Assembly: GCA_022559845.1 (NCBI GenBank)
Contig: CM040128.1
Span: 181,518,691-181,582,690 of the forward strand
Direction: 5' to 3'
Length of the DNA: 64,000 nt
DNA from: Amorphophallus konjac
Taxonomy: Eukaryota > Streptophyta > Magnoliopsida > Alismatales > Araceae
The notes below the pieces were generated by a model. That model ran no database searches. It saw only the letters and a list, made by a program, of their open reading frames with translations, and had not been told where the DNA came from. Shown here piece after piece: positions 10,621 through 22,184 of this stretch; within the stretch, counting starts at the first letter, position 1; the number at the start of each line of letters is the position of its first letter. The position numbers and the translations under genes are program-made.

Positions 10621-12495
10621 ATGGCTTCATATGCTACACATGCTTTAATGATTTCTCCGCCCATTTATGATGGTTCAGATTTTTTTACATGGGTAGGGAG
10701 AATGTTCATCTATGTTAACTCCATAGATCCATAATTGTGGACTCTTATATACGATGGTCCTCATGAGCTGCCATCAAATTCAATTGATTGGTCAGCCGAA
10801 CATGAGACCAAACACAATGATAATCTTGCTGCATATAACTTAATTACAGCTGCAGTTGATCTCAGACTAACTCATCTTGTGTCCTCCTGCAGCACAGCCA
10901 AGCAAGTACTAGACAAGTTGGCGAAAATCCATGAAGGGAAGGAACAAGAACAAGAATGCTTCATGGCCGACAGTGCAGAATAGTCCAGCAATACATCTTC
11001 ATCACAGGTAAACTCTGACTCCGAGGAATTTACTTTTGAAGAGCTTATGGAAGCCTATGATGAGTTGATTACACAATACAAAAAGGTAAAATCAGAAAAC
11101 AAACATTTAAAAAAGGATCTCAAGAAAAATAACCAAATTGAAAGCTTGGTTTGTAAAAAGTGTTCTGTTTTTGAAGAGCTCAACGACACTCTTTCTTTTG
11201 ATCTAGATACGCATAAACAAAGCATTGCATGTCTAAGGGATGAAAATGAAAATATTCATGATAAAATCACTAGGTTGGAAGAAATTGTAATAAAACTTCA
11301 AAAGCAACCTAAGTCAATCTCTAATGATCAAACTATGGCCGATGAGCTAATCTATGATGTGAGGTTGATTGAAGAAAATAAAAATTTTGTTTCATGCTCT
11401 GCTAATTTTGCTTGTGAAAAATGTTCATTCTTGAGAAACATAAATGTTGGTCTCCATGATGATCTTGAATGGCAACAAAATCTGATTGATTCTCTGAAAG
11501 AAGAGAATAGAGAGTTGTTAGAAAAGAAAATTGAACTTGAACAAGATGAAGAAGAATTGCATGAAAAACTGGCTACACATGAAAAAGGCAAATCTGTCAT
11601 TGATGATCACTCTGAAACATTGCATGCTTTAGAACAACAAAATCAAAATCTTAAAGTAATAAATGCCATGCTCAATGAGCAATTGGCAGCATGCGAAGAG
11701 GGTCTTGATGAATCTAAACAGCATATTTCCTCACTTGAAAATGAAATTCAAGGTCTGAATGATTTCCTATCTTTGTTTGCCCAAATTCAAGATTCAGGCT
11801 CACCGGAAGTCACCACCTCCTGTGGTCACCAAAGAGGGCATACTGCTCAAAAGAAAAGTAAAATTCAGCATGCTCATCCAAACATGCACCACAACATGTC
11901 TAATGCTAAATACCATGCTTTCCACAAAACGAATGTCCATTGTTATTATTGTGGTAGACATGGTCACACTGTGCATGATTGTTTCATCCTGAGAAATGAT
12001 GAGCTTAGAACAGGACAACAAGTGAAAGGGCAAGGAAAGAAACAAGTCAACACTGGCAGAGGGCCTGCTCAGCAGAACTCTGCACAGAATCGGATGGAGA
12101 ATCAGAAGTGTCGACATTCCCATCTAAACAGGTCGACACTCCCCATGGCCTTCAATAGAAATGCTTCTCTTCGCTACTTTCATTGTGGTAAGACTAGTCA
12201 CACTGACCAGGAATGCTGGCATCTGAAAGAAAGACATCACCCTCATACCATGAAAGGTAAAAATCATGCTCGCCCACAAAAGCATAGTCCACATGCACAC
12301 GTACATGAACATAAAAAGGAAAATCAATCTTTTGTGTGTTGTTTCTATTGTGGGAAAAATGGGCATGAGATGTATGATTGCCTCACAATGAGGGAGGATG
12401 ATGTGATTGCCTTGAAAAAGATGGGCCAAGATGCTAAACATGTTGCTAACCCACAAGGACCCAAGCAAGCTTGGGTACCTAAAAATTCCAAATGA
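10621..12495 (+). pseudogene. gag: Sirevirus gag, two in-frame stops and an internal deletion
   Basis: Start at ATG 10621 (MASYATHALMISPP), just after the PBS, fits a copia gag N-terminus with the FDG/W motifs (YDGSDFFTW). The frame stays the same to the stop at 12493-12495, interrupted by TAA near 10732 and TAG near 10981. The second half is a long Glu/Lys/Leu coiled coil (about 11060-11780), then three nucleocapsid knuckles: CYYCGRHGHTVHDC (11941-11982), a middle one that has lost its first Cys (YFHCGKTSHTDQEC, about 12172-12213), and CFYCGKNGHEMYDC (about 12340-12381). The capsid region between 10980 and 11040 appears shortened compared with full-length Sirevirus gag. Nucleic-acid binding and particle assembly are the family role; this copy is unlikely to work. 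Confidence 0.88.
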
Positions 12496-13299
12496 GAATT
12501 TTGGGTGCAGGATGCCTGGGAGCTGAGAAATGAACGGTCAGGTAAATAAAAGCTCAAGGCACAGGTATGTAAATATTTTTTTTTATCATTTTGCATGTTT
12601 AGTCTTGACATGTAGATACTGCATCATAAGTTTGCCCATTTTGTTCAATAAACTTCTGCAAACTGAATTGCTTGTTTGAAATGATGATTTATCCCCCGTG
12701 GTGTGAAGATGAACACATGAGCTAGATTAATTGCTCACATCTGCTTGACCTCTGATATTTTAAATGGTCTAGAGTTGAAAGGCAAGTCATGCTTGCCCAG
12801 AATCTTACTATGCGTGAGAAGGATCTAAGATCAAAACCTCCGCCGTGTACCAGAGATCAATTATTTCAGCTGTTTATTTCATGAGAAACTTGTTATGCTG
12901 ATGAAGTTGATGTGATGATGAGTTGTTTGGTACCTGATATCAGCCACACGAAATTCTTGGATTTTAGTTTTGATGATGCATACCATGGCTACATTTTTAA
13001 CTCGTTATTCATGTTAGCATTGTTCAAAGGGGGAGTCTAGCAATTGGCATCATCATGTTGCATTCAGTTCAAAATCAATTGTGAATGATTTGTGTTTGCA
13101 TCATCTTGTGATCTCATATACTCCAATACAAATTATGTTTAGGAAAACACAAAAAAAAATATGCAATCATCATGCAGCATCTTCATTGCATTGTGCATTC
13201 ACATAAGTCTTAGGCTGCATAGTTCATTGTCAACCCATGCATTCTTTCAGTAGGAGTCAACATCTAAAACCAAGCTGCATGCTCCCTTAGAATAAAGTT
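12496..13299 (+). other. Rearranged Sirevirus spacer where protease, integrase and 5' RT should lie
   Basis: No coding similarity. A block at about 12780-12850 (GGCAAGTCATGCTTG, then ATGCGTGAG and CCTCCGCC) resembles the post-pol block at about 14344-14400. A polypurine-like AAAGGGGGAG occurs near 13027. Post-pol-type sequence therefore sits upstream of the RT remnant. Confidence 0.6.
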
Positions 13300-14136
13300 A
13301 TATCAAATGGATGTAAAAAGTGCTTTCTTGAATAGTTTGATCAAGGAAGAAGTCTGTGTGGAGCAGCCCCCTGGCTTTGAGAACTCTAACCATGCAGATT
13401 TTGTATACAAGCTAGACAGGGCACTTTATGGCTTGGAGTAAGAACCAAGAGCTTGGTATGAGAGACTAAGCTTGTTCCTCATTGAGAAAGGGTACACACG
13501 AGGTAAGGTCGATCAAACACTTTTCACCAAGAAGCAAGGTAAGAACATTTTGATTATTCAAATTTATATTGATGATATTATGTTTGGTTCTACTAAATAT
13601 GAAATGTGTGAGGAATTTGCTAACCTCATGACTAGCGAATTTGAGATGAGCCTAATGAGGGAACTCTAATTTTTTCTCGATTTGCAGGTCAACCAAGGAG
13701 AAGATAGGTGCTTCATAAGTCAAGCCAAATACATCAAGGAGCTGCTGAAAAGATTTGACATGGCAAACAGTAAAATAATTACAACTCCTATGAGCACCAC
13801 AACATCACTAGATTCGGATGAAAATGGTAAATTAGTGGATGCAAAAATCTATAGAGGTATGATCGGCTCTTTGCTTTATTTGACTGCATCCCGACCAGAT
13901 ATCCAGTTTAGTGTATGCCTCTGTGCTAGATTTCAAGCTAGTCCAAGAGTAGGACCGAGCATATTAAGATAAGGCATCACTTCATTAGAGATGAGGTCGT
14001 TAAGAAAAATTTTGAACTACATTTTGTTGATACACTCAATCAATTGCTGACATTTTCACCAAGCCTTTGTGTAATGACAGGTTTACAACACTCAGAAGGG
14101 AGCTTGGTCTTTGCAGACCTCAGGCCACTAAAAATT
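13300..14136 (+). pseudogene. pol: Ty1/copia reverse transcriptase - RNase H remnant
   Basis: RVT_2-type reverse transcriptase: QMDVKSAFLN, VEQPPGFE, ALYGLE, and the catalytic YIDD (within IQIYIDDIMFGST, about 13560-13590), continuing to the LLYLTASRPDI motif. In-frame stops follow ALYGLE (about 13441) and REL (13669). After a gap the far C-terminus of RNase H is recognisable (DIFTKPL...LRRELGLC, about 14045-14115), ending near 14136. Only these parts of pol survive; protease and integrase are absent. Confidence 0.88.
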
Positions 14137-16101
14137 GAAATGATAATCCTCTTCAGCTTGGTTGTGTGTCTTGAAATTTGGCATCCATGCATTGTTCATA
14201 TGTAAATATGCCATTTTGCATCTGATGTAGCATTGCATGTAGTCACGATGCATAATAAAGTTTAATTCATGTTCACGATACATTGCATGTGGTGTAGCTT
14301 CATTCTTGCATGGCCATGGTATATCAAATGTTGATGTATGGAAAGGCAGGCTATGCTTGTCTAGAAGCACTCAATATGCGTGAGGTTTCACCTCCGCCAA
14401 GTAACATGTGTCACTGTCGCATATAGGCCATATAGTAAGGGGGAGTTGTCTCTTTGCAGCATTCATGCATATGTTTAATTTTCATTCTGTGCATTTAATA
14501 AGTGTAAAACCATGTGCTGGGTCATGCATTTCATGTCTGCTAACTTCATGTTTGATCATGTAAACCCCTGCATGGTTCTCGTCAACCTCTCCTTGACAAT
14601 TATCTTTTTACTTTCAAACATAACTCCTTGAATGTATTCACTACATATCCTTAGGAGGAGTATTGTTGCTTCTCTTAATCTTTTGCAATATGAACTTCAA
14701 TGGCCTCCAGTTTAAAAATTGAGATCATGAGACAGACAGATCAGTGGTGTAAGAGCTTTCTATTATATGAACTGATGATTGCCCATCTAATTATAATGGT
14801 TCTTATTTAATGATTCCCTTGACGTTCTGATATATCTTTTGAAATCATCTATGTTCTGTGATTTTAATAGGCCTTAACTAGAGATTGCATGTTGTGCCTT
14901 GAATGACTATCCTGAAATCTAAAAATTCAAAAGTCATAGCAACATTGGTTGAAATGCTAAAGCTTAGTATTGTTTTTAAACATCTTGAAGAGCTGAAATT
15001 CTTGAAAATCAATTTGACAGAGCAATGATATTGTTGCACGGAGAAATATGTCACGTCATCAAATCAAGTGACGAATGATATGTCATGATGTGCCCCTGTT
15101 ATCTCTGTCTTAATTCCTTTGGACTCTAGGCAGAGCACTGGCATAATTGGTGAGAAATATATCTTCTCATCAAAGAAATGAGATCGGATATGTCATGACG
15201 TGACTTTTCTATCTCTGTTCATTCTGAAGCATAACAGTTAGTCTTACCAAATACCTAGGAATACTGGCGTCTAAACAACGTATATTCTTACGGCTAGGAG
15301 GCATGTACTAGACTCGATTGCTCGTAAAATATGAGTCATGTGCATCAAACCGCCAAAGATCATGCAAAACAGTGCTGAAATCATAAAATTCCATACTTTA
15401 GTCATGCTTGTTTCACCTCAATACTAGTTGGTGCTATTCCCGATGAAGTTATTGAATATGAATGTTTAAGACAAAGGAAAGTTCACCACTGCCATGATAT
15501 GCACTTCTGTTTCATTTCTATTAAAACATGCATATATATGGTTTTGGAACTCTATTTTTGATCTCAGATTTCATTAGCTTTGAACCATGTACATTGCTCA
15601 TGGCGTGTTTTCGGTTTGCATATAATGGCTTACTCTCAAACTCCTTTCAGCTCTGGTCTCACAAACATCCGTCACCTTCTCTACCTTATCCCTCCTTTTT
15701 GCTACTGTCAAAGGGGGAGAAAATGTCTTGTTGTGAGTCCTTTATGAGAATGTCTTGTTGTAAGTCCTTTATGAGCTAATACCTTTGTCCGTCCTTTGTG
15801 CGGCCTTTGTGAGTTGTCAAAGGGGGAGAGTGAATTATGGATGGGAGAGAGTCCACGGGGGAGAGAATCTTGTGAGCTTTGAGTCTTCATATGTTGATGG
15901 GGGTTTGCATAATTGCATGGGTTTACATAATTACATAGCATTCATATGCTTTGATCATCCATGCATACATATCCGCATTCACATGCTTTCAGTATCATGA
16001 ATCTTGAGCTGCACATGTCGCATATGTCATAAACTTTGCCATCTTGGATATTACTACCACATAATGACCCACAGTGTTGCCATCATCAAAAAGGGGGAGA
16101 A
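14137..16101 (+). other. Sirevirus post-pol region with repeated polypurine tracts
   Basis: About 2 kb without a supportable ORF. GGGGGAG-centred purine tracts recur near 14441, 15714, 15822 and 15858; the last, AAAAAGGGGGAGA (16089-16100), primes the 3' LTR. Multiple such tracts are a Sirevirus hallmark. No envelope-like ORF is visible. Confidence 0.8.
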
Positions 16102-17969
16102 TGTTGTGCCCCTGTGGTTAATTCAGTCAAACTATGGTCATTTGAGTCATTCGACATCATCTTGTGGTCATTTGAGCTATTGGACATTCTTGGTTTTGAT
16201 AATGGCTAAACACTATAAGTCATTGTTGTTTTCCACTCTCATATGACTGACATACGTGGTGTTTTGTTCATGACAGATAAGTCAATGAATGGACAAGCAT
16301 GGCAGTCGCCTGGCAAACCAAACGTGTGGATAAGCATCTTGCCTCTCTACCATTCAATACAGGTGGTATATGTCATTTACTGTCAAGCACCATTGGACTA
16401 GGTCATTCCGGTCAACCAGAATCGCCAAACGCGAAAAGTCTCATACTGCAGAACTGGCGATCGACCGCCCCAGGTCGACCGAAAATTTCAGGGACTAAAT
16501 TTCTACAGCGATTCTTAGTAACGGTCGACCGCCAGAAGCTTCCGGTCGACCGCCAGCCCCGAGCCATCAATGTTGACTTTATTTTCCACTTCGAGAAGAG
16601 CCTCTTTCCTTGTAATTGTTTAATCCTAAAGTCACCTAATCACCCACAAAACGTGGATCTGGTCTGGGGGTGTCTATGGACCATTCAAAGTCTATAAAAC
16701 ACATACAAGAGGGTTAGAAACCCTAATGCTTCAAGAGGAATCAAAGAGAGATCAAGAGAGGCTAGAGAAGGAGGTTGGAAGAAGAGGTACTGTAGCCGTG
16801 AACAGTACTCCTTGCAAAAGTTCTTCATCTATTCCAAGGTAATTCAAGCATAGATCTGAAGCAAGCAACCTCCAAGGAAGTTAGAAGCAATCAAGATTCT
16901 CAAAGGTGATCAAAGCTACATCCATAAACCTCTTCATCAACTCAAGAGGATCAAAAGAAAGATCAAAGCTACATCTAACACTCTCTCCATCAATTCAAGG
17001 TGATTCAAGATCATATCTCAATCCACCAACCTCCAAGGAAGAGTAGAAGGAAGCAAGGCTAAGAGGGAAGATCAAAGGAGGCTGCAAGGGTGTGTTCAAG
17101 AGAGAGGAGTTCGAGTACTGTAGCTGTGAACAGTACTCCGGGAAGAAGTTCTTCATCAAATCCTCAAGTGATTCAAGCTACTTCAAGAGGAGATCAACCC
17201 CAAGCCAAGTGAAGATAAAGCTGCAACCATCATCCTCTTCATCATCTCAAGGTGATCCAAAGAAGCCCATTCTCAAGGGAGATCAAATCTGCATCCTTCA
17301 TCTTCTTCATCAACTCAAGGTGATCCAAGCAAGATCTTTTCACAAGGAAGAAGATACCATTGAAGCATCATATTCAAGATCCAGCAATCTCAGACAAGAT
17401 ATATTCTCTTTGAGCATATTTTATATCTTGTTTGAGTGTTTTCATATTTTTTCTCTTTCCATTTCATTCAAACATTTGAAACTGAAGATCGTCCCTACCG
17501 GTGGTTAGTAGGAAGGCAATCGGAAGCTGTCCGATCTGCGGTGTTGACGTCCCTACCGGTGGTTACTAGGAAGGCAATCAGAAGTTCTCCGATCTGCGGT
17601 CTTGACGTCCCTACCGGTGGTTAGTAGGAAGGTAATCGGAGGTCTTTTCGATTTGCGGTTCAGTGCGTTGCACTAGTGGAGCCTCACCGGATTTGGTGAG
17701 GGGTGGATGTAGGACTGGGGATTCAGTCCGAACCACCTTAAAATCCTTTGTGTTGTGGTTTACTTGTGCGATTGCTTTGTGTTAGATGCATGCTTAGGTT
17801 TAATTTCTACATTGCCTGTTCATCTTGCTAAGCAAATCATTGTGTCCTTCGTTAAGCCTGTTATATTCCGCTGCGATTCTCGTTAACTAGCTATAAAGAG
17901 GGTTGATTTCAAAAAGAGTGGCAGATATATTCACCCCTCCCCTCTAGATCCGCCATCCACTACTCAACA
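16102..17969 (+). repeat. Sirevirus 3' LTR
   Basis: 1868 bp, begins TGTTGTGCCCC directly after the polypurine tract and ends CAACA before the ATTAA duplication. Same internal landmarks as the 5' LTR, with scattered substitutions and small indels. Confidence 0.93.
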
Positions 17970-19145
17970 ATTAACATAACTAAATGGAATGGGGAATACC
18001 TGGGGATTTTTAAACCCCTGGGTGCGTCAAAAATCATAGGAGGGTGTGTGCATGATGTATGAAAATGCGGAAAATGTGGAGGAAACGTGGAGAAAGTGAT
18101 GCATGCAAACAAAAGGGGACGACGGAACTAAATGTACTAATAACTCAAAGAACAACTACTCCCTGAACCGGAGGCCTGTATGGATGTAGAAGGCCTTCCT
18201 TCCTGGTGCTAGGTCGTTCAAAGATTCGTCAGGGCTTCGCCATCGACCAAAAAATCTCCCCCCTTTCAAAGCAGAGCCTCAGGGTCTATTTATAGAGCAC
18301 CTAAAGTCTTAGCTCGAAATTAGGGTTTCTGGCCATTTTTAGGTCGAGATTATCAAATAAAAGATGGAGATAATTCAATTATCTTTCATCTGGAAGACAC
18401 GGCACTCAAAATGGTTAAGGATTCGCGGAGAAATCATCGGAGAAAGTTTGAGAGAAAAACCACGAATGATAGGAAAAATCCTTAACCACTTTCTGGTCCG
18501 AGGGGATAAACGGTCTCACGATAGACCGCACAAATGATGAGCGGCTAGACATGGGCCGTCCATCCCTGTCAGTGGAAATTCAAATAAATTCTGAGATAAT
18601 TAATTTATCCACTGAACTGACTGGTAAATTCACCGCTGGACTCTTTCATAGTTGCACGGCTCTTGAGAAACCGCCAAAGCCTGTCGGTGATAAATCCCAA
18701 ATAAGAAGATAAATAGGTAATTTATCTGAACAGTCAACCAGCGTTAGGACTCTTGGAAGATAGACGGCTCAGAATATACCGCACAATGGACTTATGCGGC
18801 TACGACTAGGCCGTATATATGCTTGTCGGTGATAATTCAGAGAATTAATCAATATACCCACTAAATGTTTGGACGGCCTATTATCAACCGTACAAATGGT
18901 AGAACGGCTTGAGGTTGACCGCACATGTATATAGGCGTTTGAAATTTATAGAAAAGCTAAATCAACCAAAACCAAGGCCCATTAAGCCCAGAATCAACTC
19001 TGACCTAGCCAGGGAGGGAGGCTATCCATAAAATTGGCCCAGAACGTGCTAGAAAATAGTCTAGCGAGTGATGGACAACTCGAGGCATCAATAAATGGGA
19101 GTAAGAGAAATGACTAAACTTATCGGCAAAAAATGGGTGTCAACA

Positions 19146-20034
19146 GACTCGTCACTGAAGTCATGATAGTTACCACCACCGGCCACGAAGTGCTATCCTT
19201 TATGGACGGGTCGTCCAGATATAACCAGATATGGATAGCCGAGCATGATAGAATTCATACGGCTTTTCGATCACCCAAGGGGATTTTCCACTACAGAAGA
19301 ATGCCCTTCGGGCTCAAGAATGCTGGTGTCACTTACCAAAGGGCGATGATAAAGATATTCGACGAGTTGCTCTACAACAAAGTCGAATGCTACATTGATG
19401 ATTTGGTCGTCAAGACCAAGAGAAGGGAAGACCACCTGAATGACCTTAGGGTGATACTCCAAAGGCTCAGGCAATACAAGCTGAAGATGAATCCATTGAA
19501 GTGCACTTCGGTGTTTCCAGTGGAAATTTCTGGGCTTCATCGTCCGATATCAGGGTATTGAAATATACCCCTCCAAGATAAAGGCCATTCAAGAACTGCC
19601 GCCTCCGAAGAACTTAACAGAACTTTGACCTTTACAAGGCCGATTACCCTATATCTGCAGGTTCATCTCCAACCTGTCGGGGCGATGTCAGCCGTTTCAT
19701 AAGCTGATGATGAAAGATATGCCATTCATATGGAATCAAGAATGTCAGAAGGCTTTAGACCAGCTGAAGGAATACCTAAAGACCCCACCAATACAGGGGT
19801 CTCCAGTCAAAGGGCGGCCATTAATTCTCTACATAGCGGCCATCGATTATTCGCTGGGGCAATGCTAGCCCAAAATAATAACGAAGGGAAGGAGCAAGCG
19901 CTTTACTACCTCAGTCGAAGATTGGTTGGGACCGAAGCAAAATATACCCCGATCGAGAAAATTTGCCTTGCCTTGGTCTTCGCGGCCAAGAAGATGAGGC
20001 ATTACATGCTCTCGCATGAAATACAGCCAATATC
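19146..20034 (+). pseudogene. pol: Ty3 (Tat-type) RT - RNase H fragment
   Basis: Plus-strand reverse transcriptase pieces: LSFMDGSSRYNQI, MPFGLKNAGVTYQRAM and catalytic YIDD (ECYIDDLVVKT, about 19390-19400), then the thumb/connection and the first RNase H (ALYYLSRRLVGTEAKYTPIE). One frameshift lies near 19530 and an in-frame stop near 19627. The left end is cut exactly at the element A LTR start and the right end exactly at the miniature element LTR. It is a relic that hosted both insertions. Closest in style to element B pol. Confidence 0.88.
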
Positions 20035-20150
20035 TGACGGGATCGTCATCAACATCAGACTTGATCTTCCATCTTAAAATATTTGTAATTTTTTTTATTT
20101 TACATAAGGGTCTTTGAAGTTTATCTTTTGATATCCCTAAGTGTCTTTAA

Positions 20151-20351
20151 GGGAGTTATAATGAGTCATATGTGTCTTTTGATATTTCTAGACATCAAAG
20201 AGTCTTAGAGTTTTTAAGGGAGTTATAATGAGTCATATGTGTCTTTTCATATTTCTAGACATTAAAGAGTCTTAGAGTTTTTAAGAGAGTTATAATGAGT
20301 CATAGGTGTCTTTTCATATTCCTAGGCATTAAAGAGTATTAGAGTTTGTCC
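20151..20351 (+). repeat. 67-bp tandem repeat, three units, in miniature-element LTR
   Basis: Units start with GGGAGTTATA at 20151 and 20218 and with GAGAGTTATA at 20285. The same array recurs in LTR 2 (about 21038-21235). The third, partial LTR lacks it. Confidence 0.9.
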
Positions 20352-20823
20352 TTTGATCTTCTTTGTGAAGTCTATAAAAAGAGTCTTGTAGTCCTTATTT
20401 GAATCAATAGAATGAAGAAAAAACCAGTTTAGCTATGGCTATGAGTGTTATTCCATATTTTTGGAACCCCGGGTGAGAGGCCCAACCCCACTTCGCCCCA
20501 CCATGGAGGTCGTCCGTGAAGCTCCGGTGCATCGTCTTCGAGAAGAGGACGGGTATGAAGCCCCATCGAAGCTCCACGATCTTCCTCCTTCACCGTTCAA
20601 CCGCCGTCGTCGTCCATCACCACCGCCATCACCGCCGTGCCAACTGCAACGCCTGCAACCGCCATCACCGCAGAGAAGACTTGAAGAGCGCGACTGCGTC
20701 GTCCCTGAGATGGGGATGGGTGTGAGGCCCCTGCCGAGCTCCTCCGTTCTTCTTTAGTCACCTCGCCTTCCTGCTCTCCGGCTGATAGTTTGAAGTCCTT
20801 CCTCGACCTCGTCTCACATCAAA

Positions 20824-20835
20824 TGGTATCAGAGC
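20824..20835 (+). promoter_or_regulatory. Miniature element primer-binding site
   Basis: TGGTATCAGAGC, complementary to initiator tRNA-Met, 2 nt after the LTR end at 20821. Confidence 0.93.
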
Positions 20836-21706
20836 AAGTCGTCTGGTTTGTCCCAACAAGCCGGGGTCCTGCAATTCGAGATTCGAGGTTCGAGGTCGAA
20901 CCTTCTCCAAGCGGAGGGGTTTGACGGGATCGTCATCAACATCAGACTTGATCTTCCGTCTTAAAATATTTGTAATTTTTTTTATTTTACATAAGGGTCT
21001 TTGAAGTTTATCTTTTGATATCCCTAAGTGTCTTTAAGGGAGTTATAATGAGTCATATGTGTCTTTTGATATTTCTAGACATCAAAGAGTCTTAGAGTTT
21101 TTAAGGGAGTTATAATGAGTCATATGTGTCTTTTCATATTTCTAGACATTAAAGAGTCTTAGAGTTTTTAAGAGAGTTATAATGAGTCATAGGTGTCTTT
21201 TCATATTCCTAGGCATTAAAGAGTCTTAGAGTTTGTCTTTGATCTTCTTTGTGAAGTCTATAAAAAGAGTCTTGTAGTCCTTATTTGAATCAATAGAATG
21301 AAGAAAAACTAGTTTAGCTATGGCTATGAGTGTTCTTCCATATTTTTGGAACCCCGGGTGAGAGGCCCAACCCCACTTCGCCCCGCCATGGAGGTCGTCC
21401 GTGAAGCTCCGGTGCATCGTCTTCGAGAAGAGGACGGGTATGAAGCCCCATCGAAGCTCCACGATCTTCCTCCTTCATCGTTCAACCGCCGTCGTCGTCC
21501 ATCACCACCGCCATCACCGCCGTGCCAACTGCAACGCCTGCAACCGCCATCACCGCAGAGAAGACTTGAAGAGCGTGACTGCGTCGTCCCTGAGATGGGG
21601 ATGGGTGTGAGGCCCCTGCCGAGCTCCTCCGTTCTTCTTTAGTCACCTCGCCTTCCTGCTCTCCGGCTGATAGTTTGAAGTCCTTCCTCGACCTCGTCTC
21701 ACATCA

Positions 21707-22184
21707 GTTTGTCCTTTGATCTTCTTTGTGAAGTCTATAAAAAGAGTCTTGTAGTCCTTATTTGAATCAATAGAATGAAGAAAAAACCAGTTTATCTATG
21801 GCTATGAGTGTTCTTCTATATTTTTGGAACCCCGAGTGAGAGGCCCAACCCCACTTCGCCCCGCCATGGAGGTCGTCCGTGAAGCTCCGGTGCATCGTCT
21901 TCGAGAAGAGGACGGGTATGAAGCCCCATCGAAGCTCCACGATCTTCCTCCTTCACCGTTCAACCGCCGTCGTCGTCCATCACCACCGCCATCACCGCCG
22001 TGCCAACTGCAACGCCTGCAACCGCCATCACCGCAGAGAAGACTTGAAGAGCGCGACTGCGTCGTCCCTGAGATGGGGATGGGTGTGAGGCCCCTGCCGA
22101 GCTCCTCCGTTCTTCTTTAGTCACCTCGCCTTCCTGCTCTCCGGCTGATAGTTTGAAGTCCTTCCTCGACCTCGTCTCACATCA
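21707..22184 (+). repeat. Truncated third LTR copy, last 478 bp only
   Basis: Follows LTR 2 without a gap and corresponds to 20344-20821 of LTR 1 to its exact CACATCA end. The right flank (GAAAC) is LINE sequence, while the left flank of LTR 1 is Ty3 pol (ATATC), so the composite has no target duplication. Confidence 0.9.

Larger units (their letters stand above)
8671..17974 (+). mobile_element. Ty1/copia Sirevirus-like element, internally deleted, with ATTAA target duplication
   Basis: Two similar LTRs (8676-10544, 16102-17969) begin TGTTG and end CAACA. They are flanked by the 5-bp duplication ATTAA at 8671-8675 and 17970-17974. An initiator-Met PBS follows the 5' LTR. Gag is long, coiled-coil-rich and has CCHC knuckles. 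Repeated AAGGGGGAGA-type polypurine tracts upstream of the 3' LTR are characteristic of Sireviruses. Most of pol (protease, integrase, 5' RT) is missing. The element sits inside the element A LTR, so it is younger than element A. Confidence 0.92.
8065..19145 (-). repeat. Element A 5' LTR, split by the Sirevirus (segments 8065-8675 and 17975-19145)
   Basis: Read on the minus strand the LTR starts TGTTGACACCC at 19145 and ends TGTCAACA at 8065, a perfect terminal inverted repeat. The two segments total about 1.78 kb and align with the 1.73-kb LTR of element B: same start, TATAAATAG (18294-18286), the paired-CCC region near 18010-18030, and the GGCCGGCC block near 8550-8560. It carries ACGG/CCGT-type mini-palindromes at 18500-18930 and 8340-8510. 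The flank at 19146 is a Ty3 pol fragment. The other end of the element is not recognisable, so its target duplication cannot be tested. Confidence 0.85.
20035..21706 (+). mobile_element. Miniature LTR element (TRIM/SMART-like), 787-bp LTRs around a 100-bp interior
   Basis: LTR 1 20035-20821 and LTR 2 20922-21706, nearly identical, start TGACGGGATCG and end CACATCA. The 100-bp interior has a Met PBS (TGGTATCAGAGC, 20824-20835) and ends with a purine tract AAGCGGAGGGG just before LTR 2. No coding capacity between LTRs, so it depends on another element's enzymes. The LTRs contain TATAAAAAG (about 20369) and a conserved open frame (20461-20757, Pro/Arg-rich) that has no recognised domain. Confidence 0.85.

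Noticed and set aside
14137..16101. Envelope-like gene of the Sirevirus
   Set aside because: No ORF longer than about 80 codons and no signal peptide or coiled coil in the usual place.
19146..19150. Target duplication GACTC for element A
   Set aside because: The other end of element A is not identifiable, and 5-bp matches elsewhere are expected by chance.
20461..20757. 98-codon Pro/Arg-rich ORF, seen three times (also 21346, 21824)
   Set aside because: It lies in an LTR downstream of the TATA box and is repeated only because the LTR is. It has no recognised domain, so I keep it as part of the LTR.
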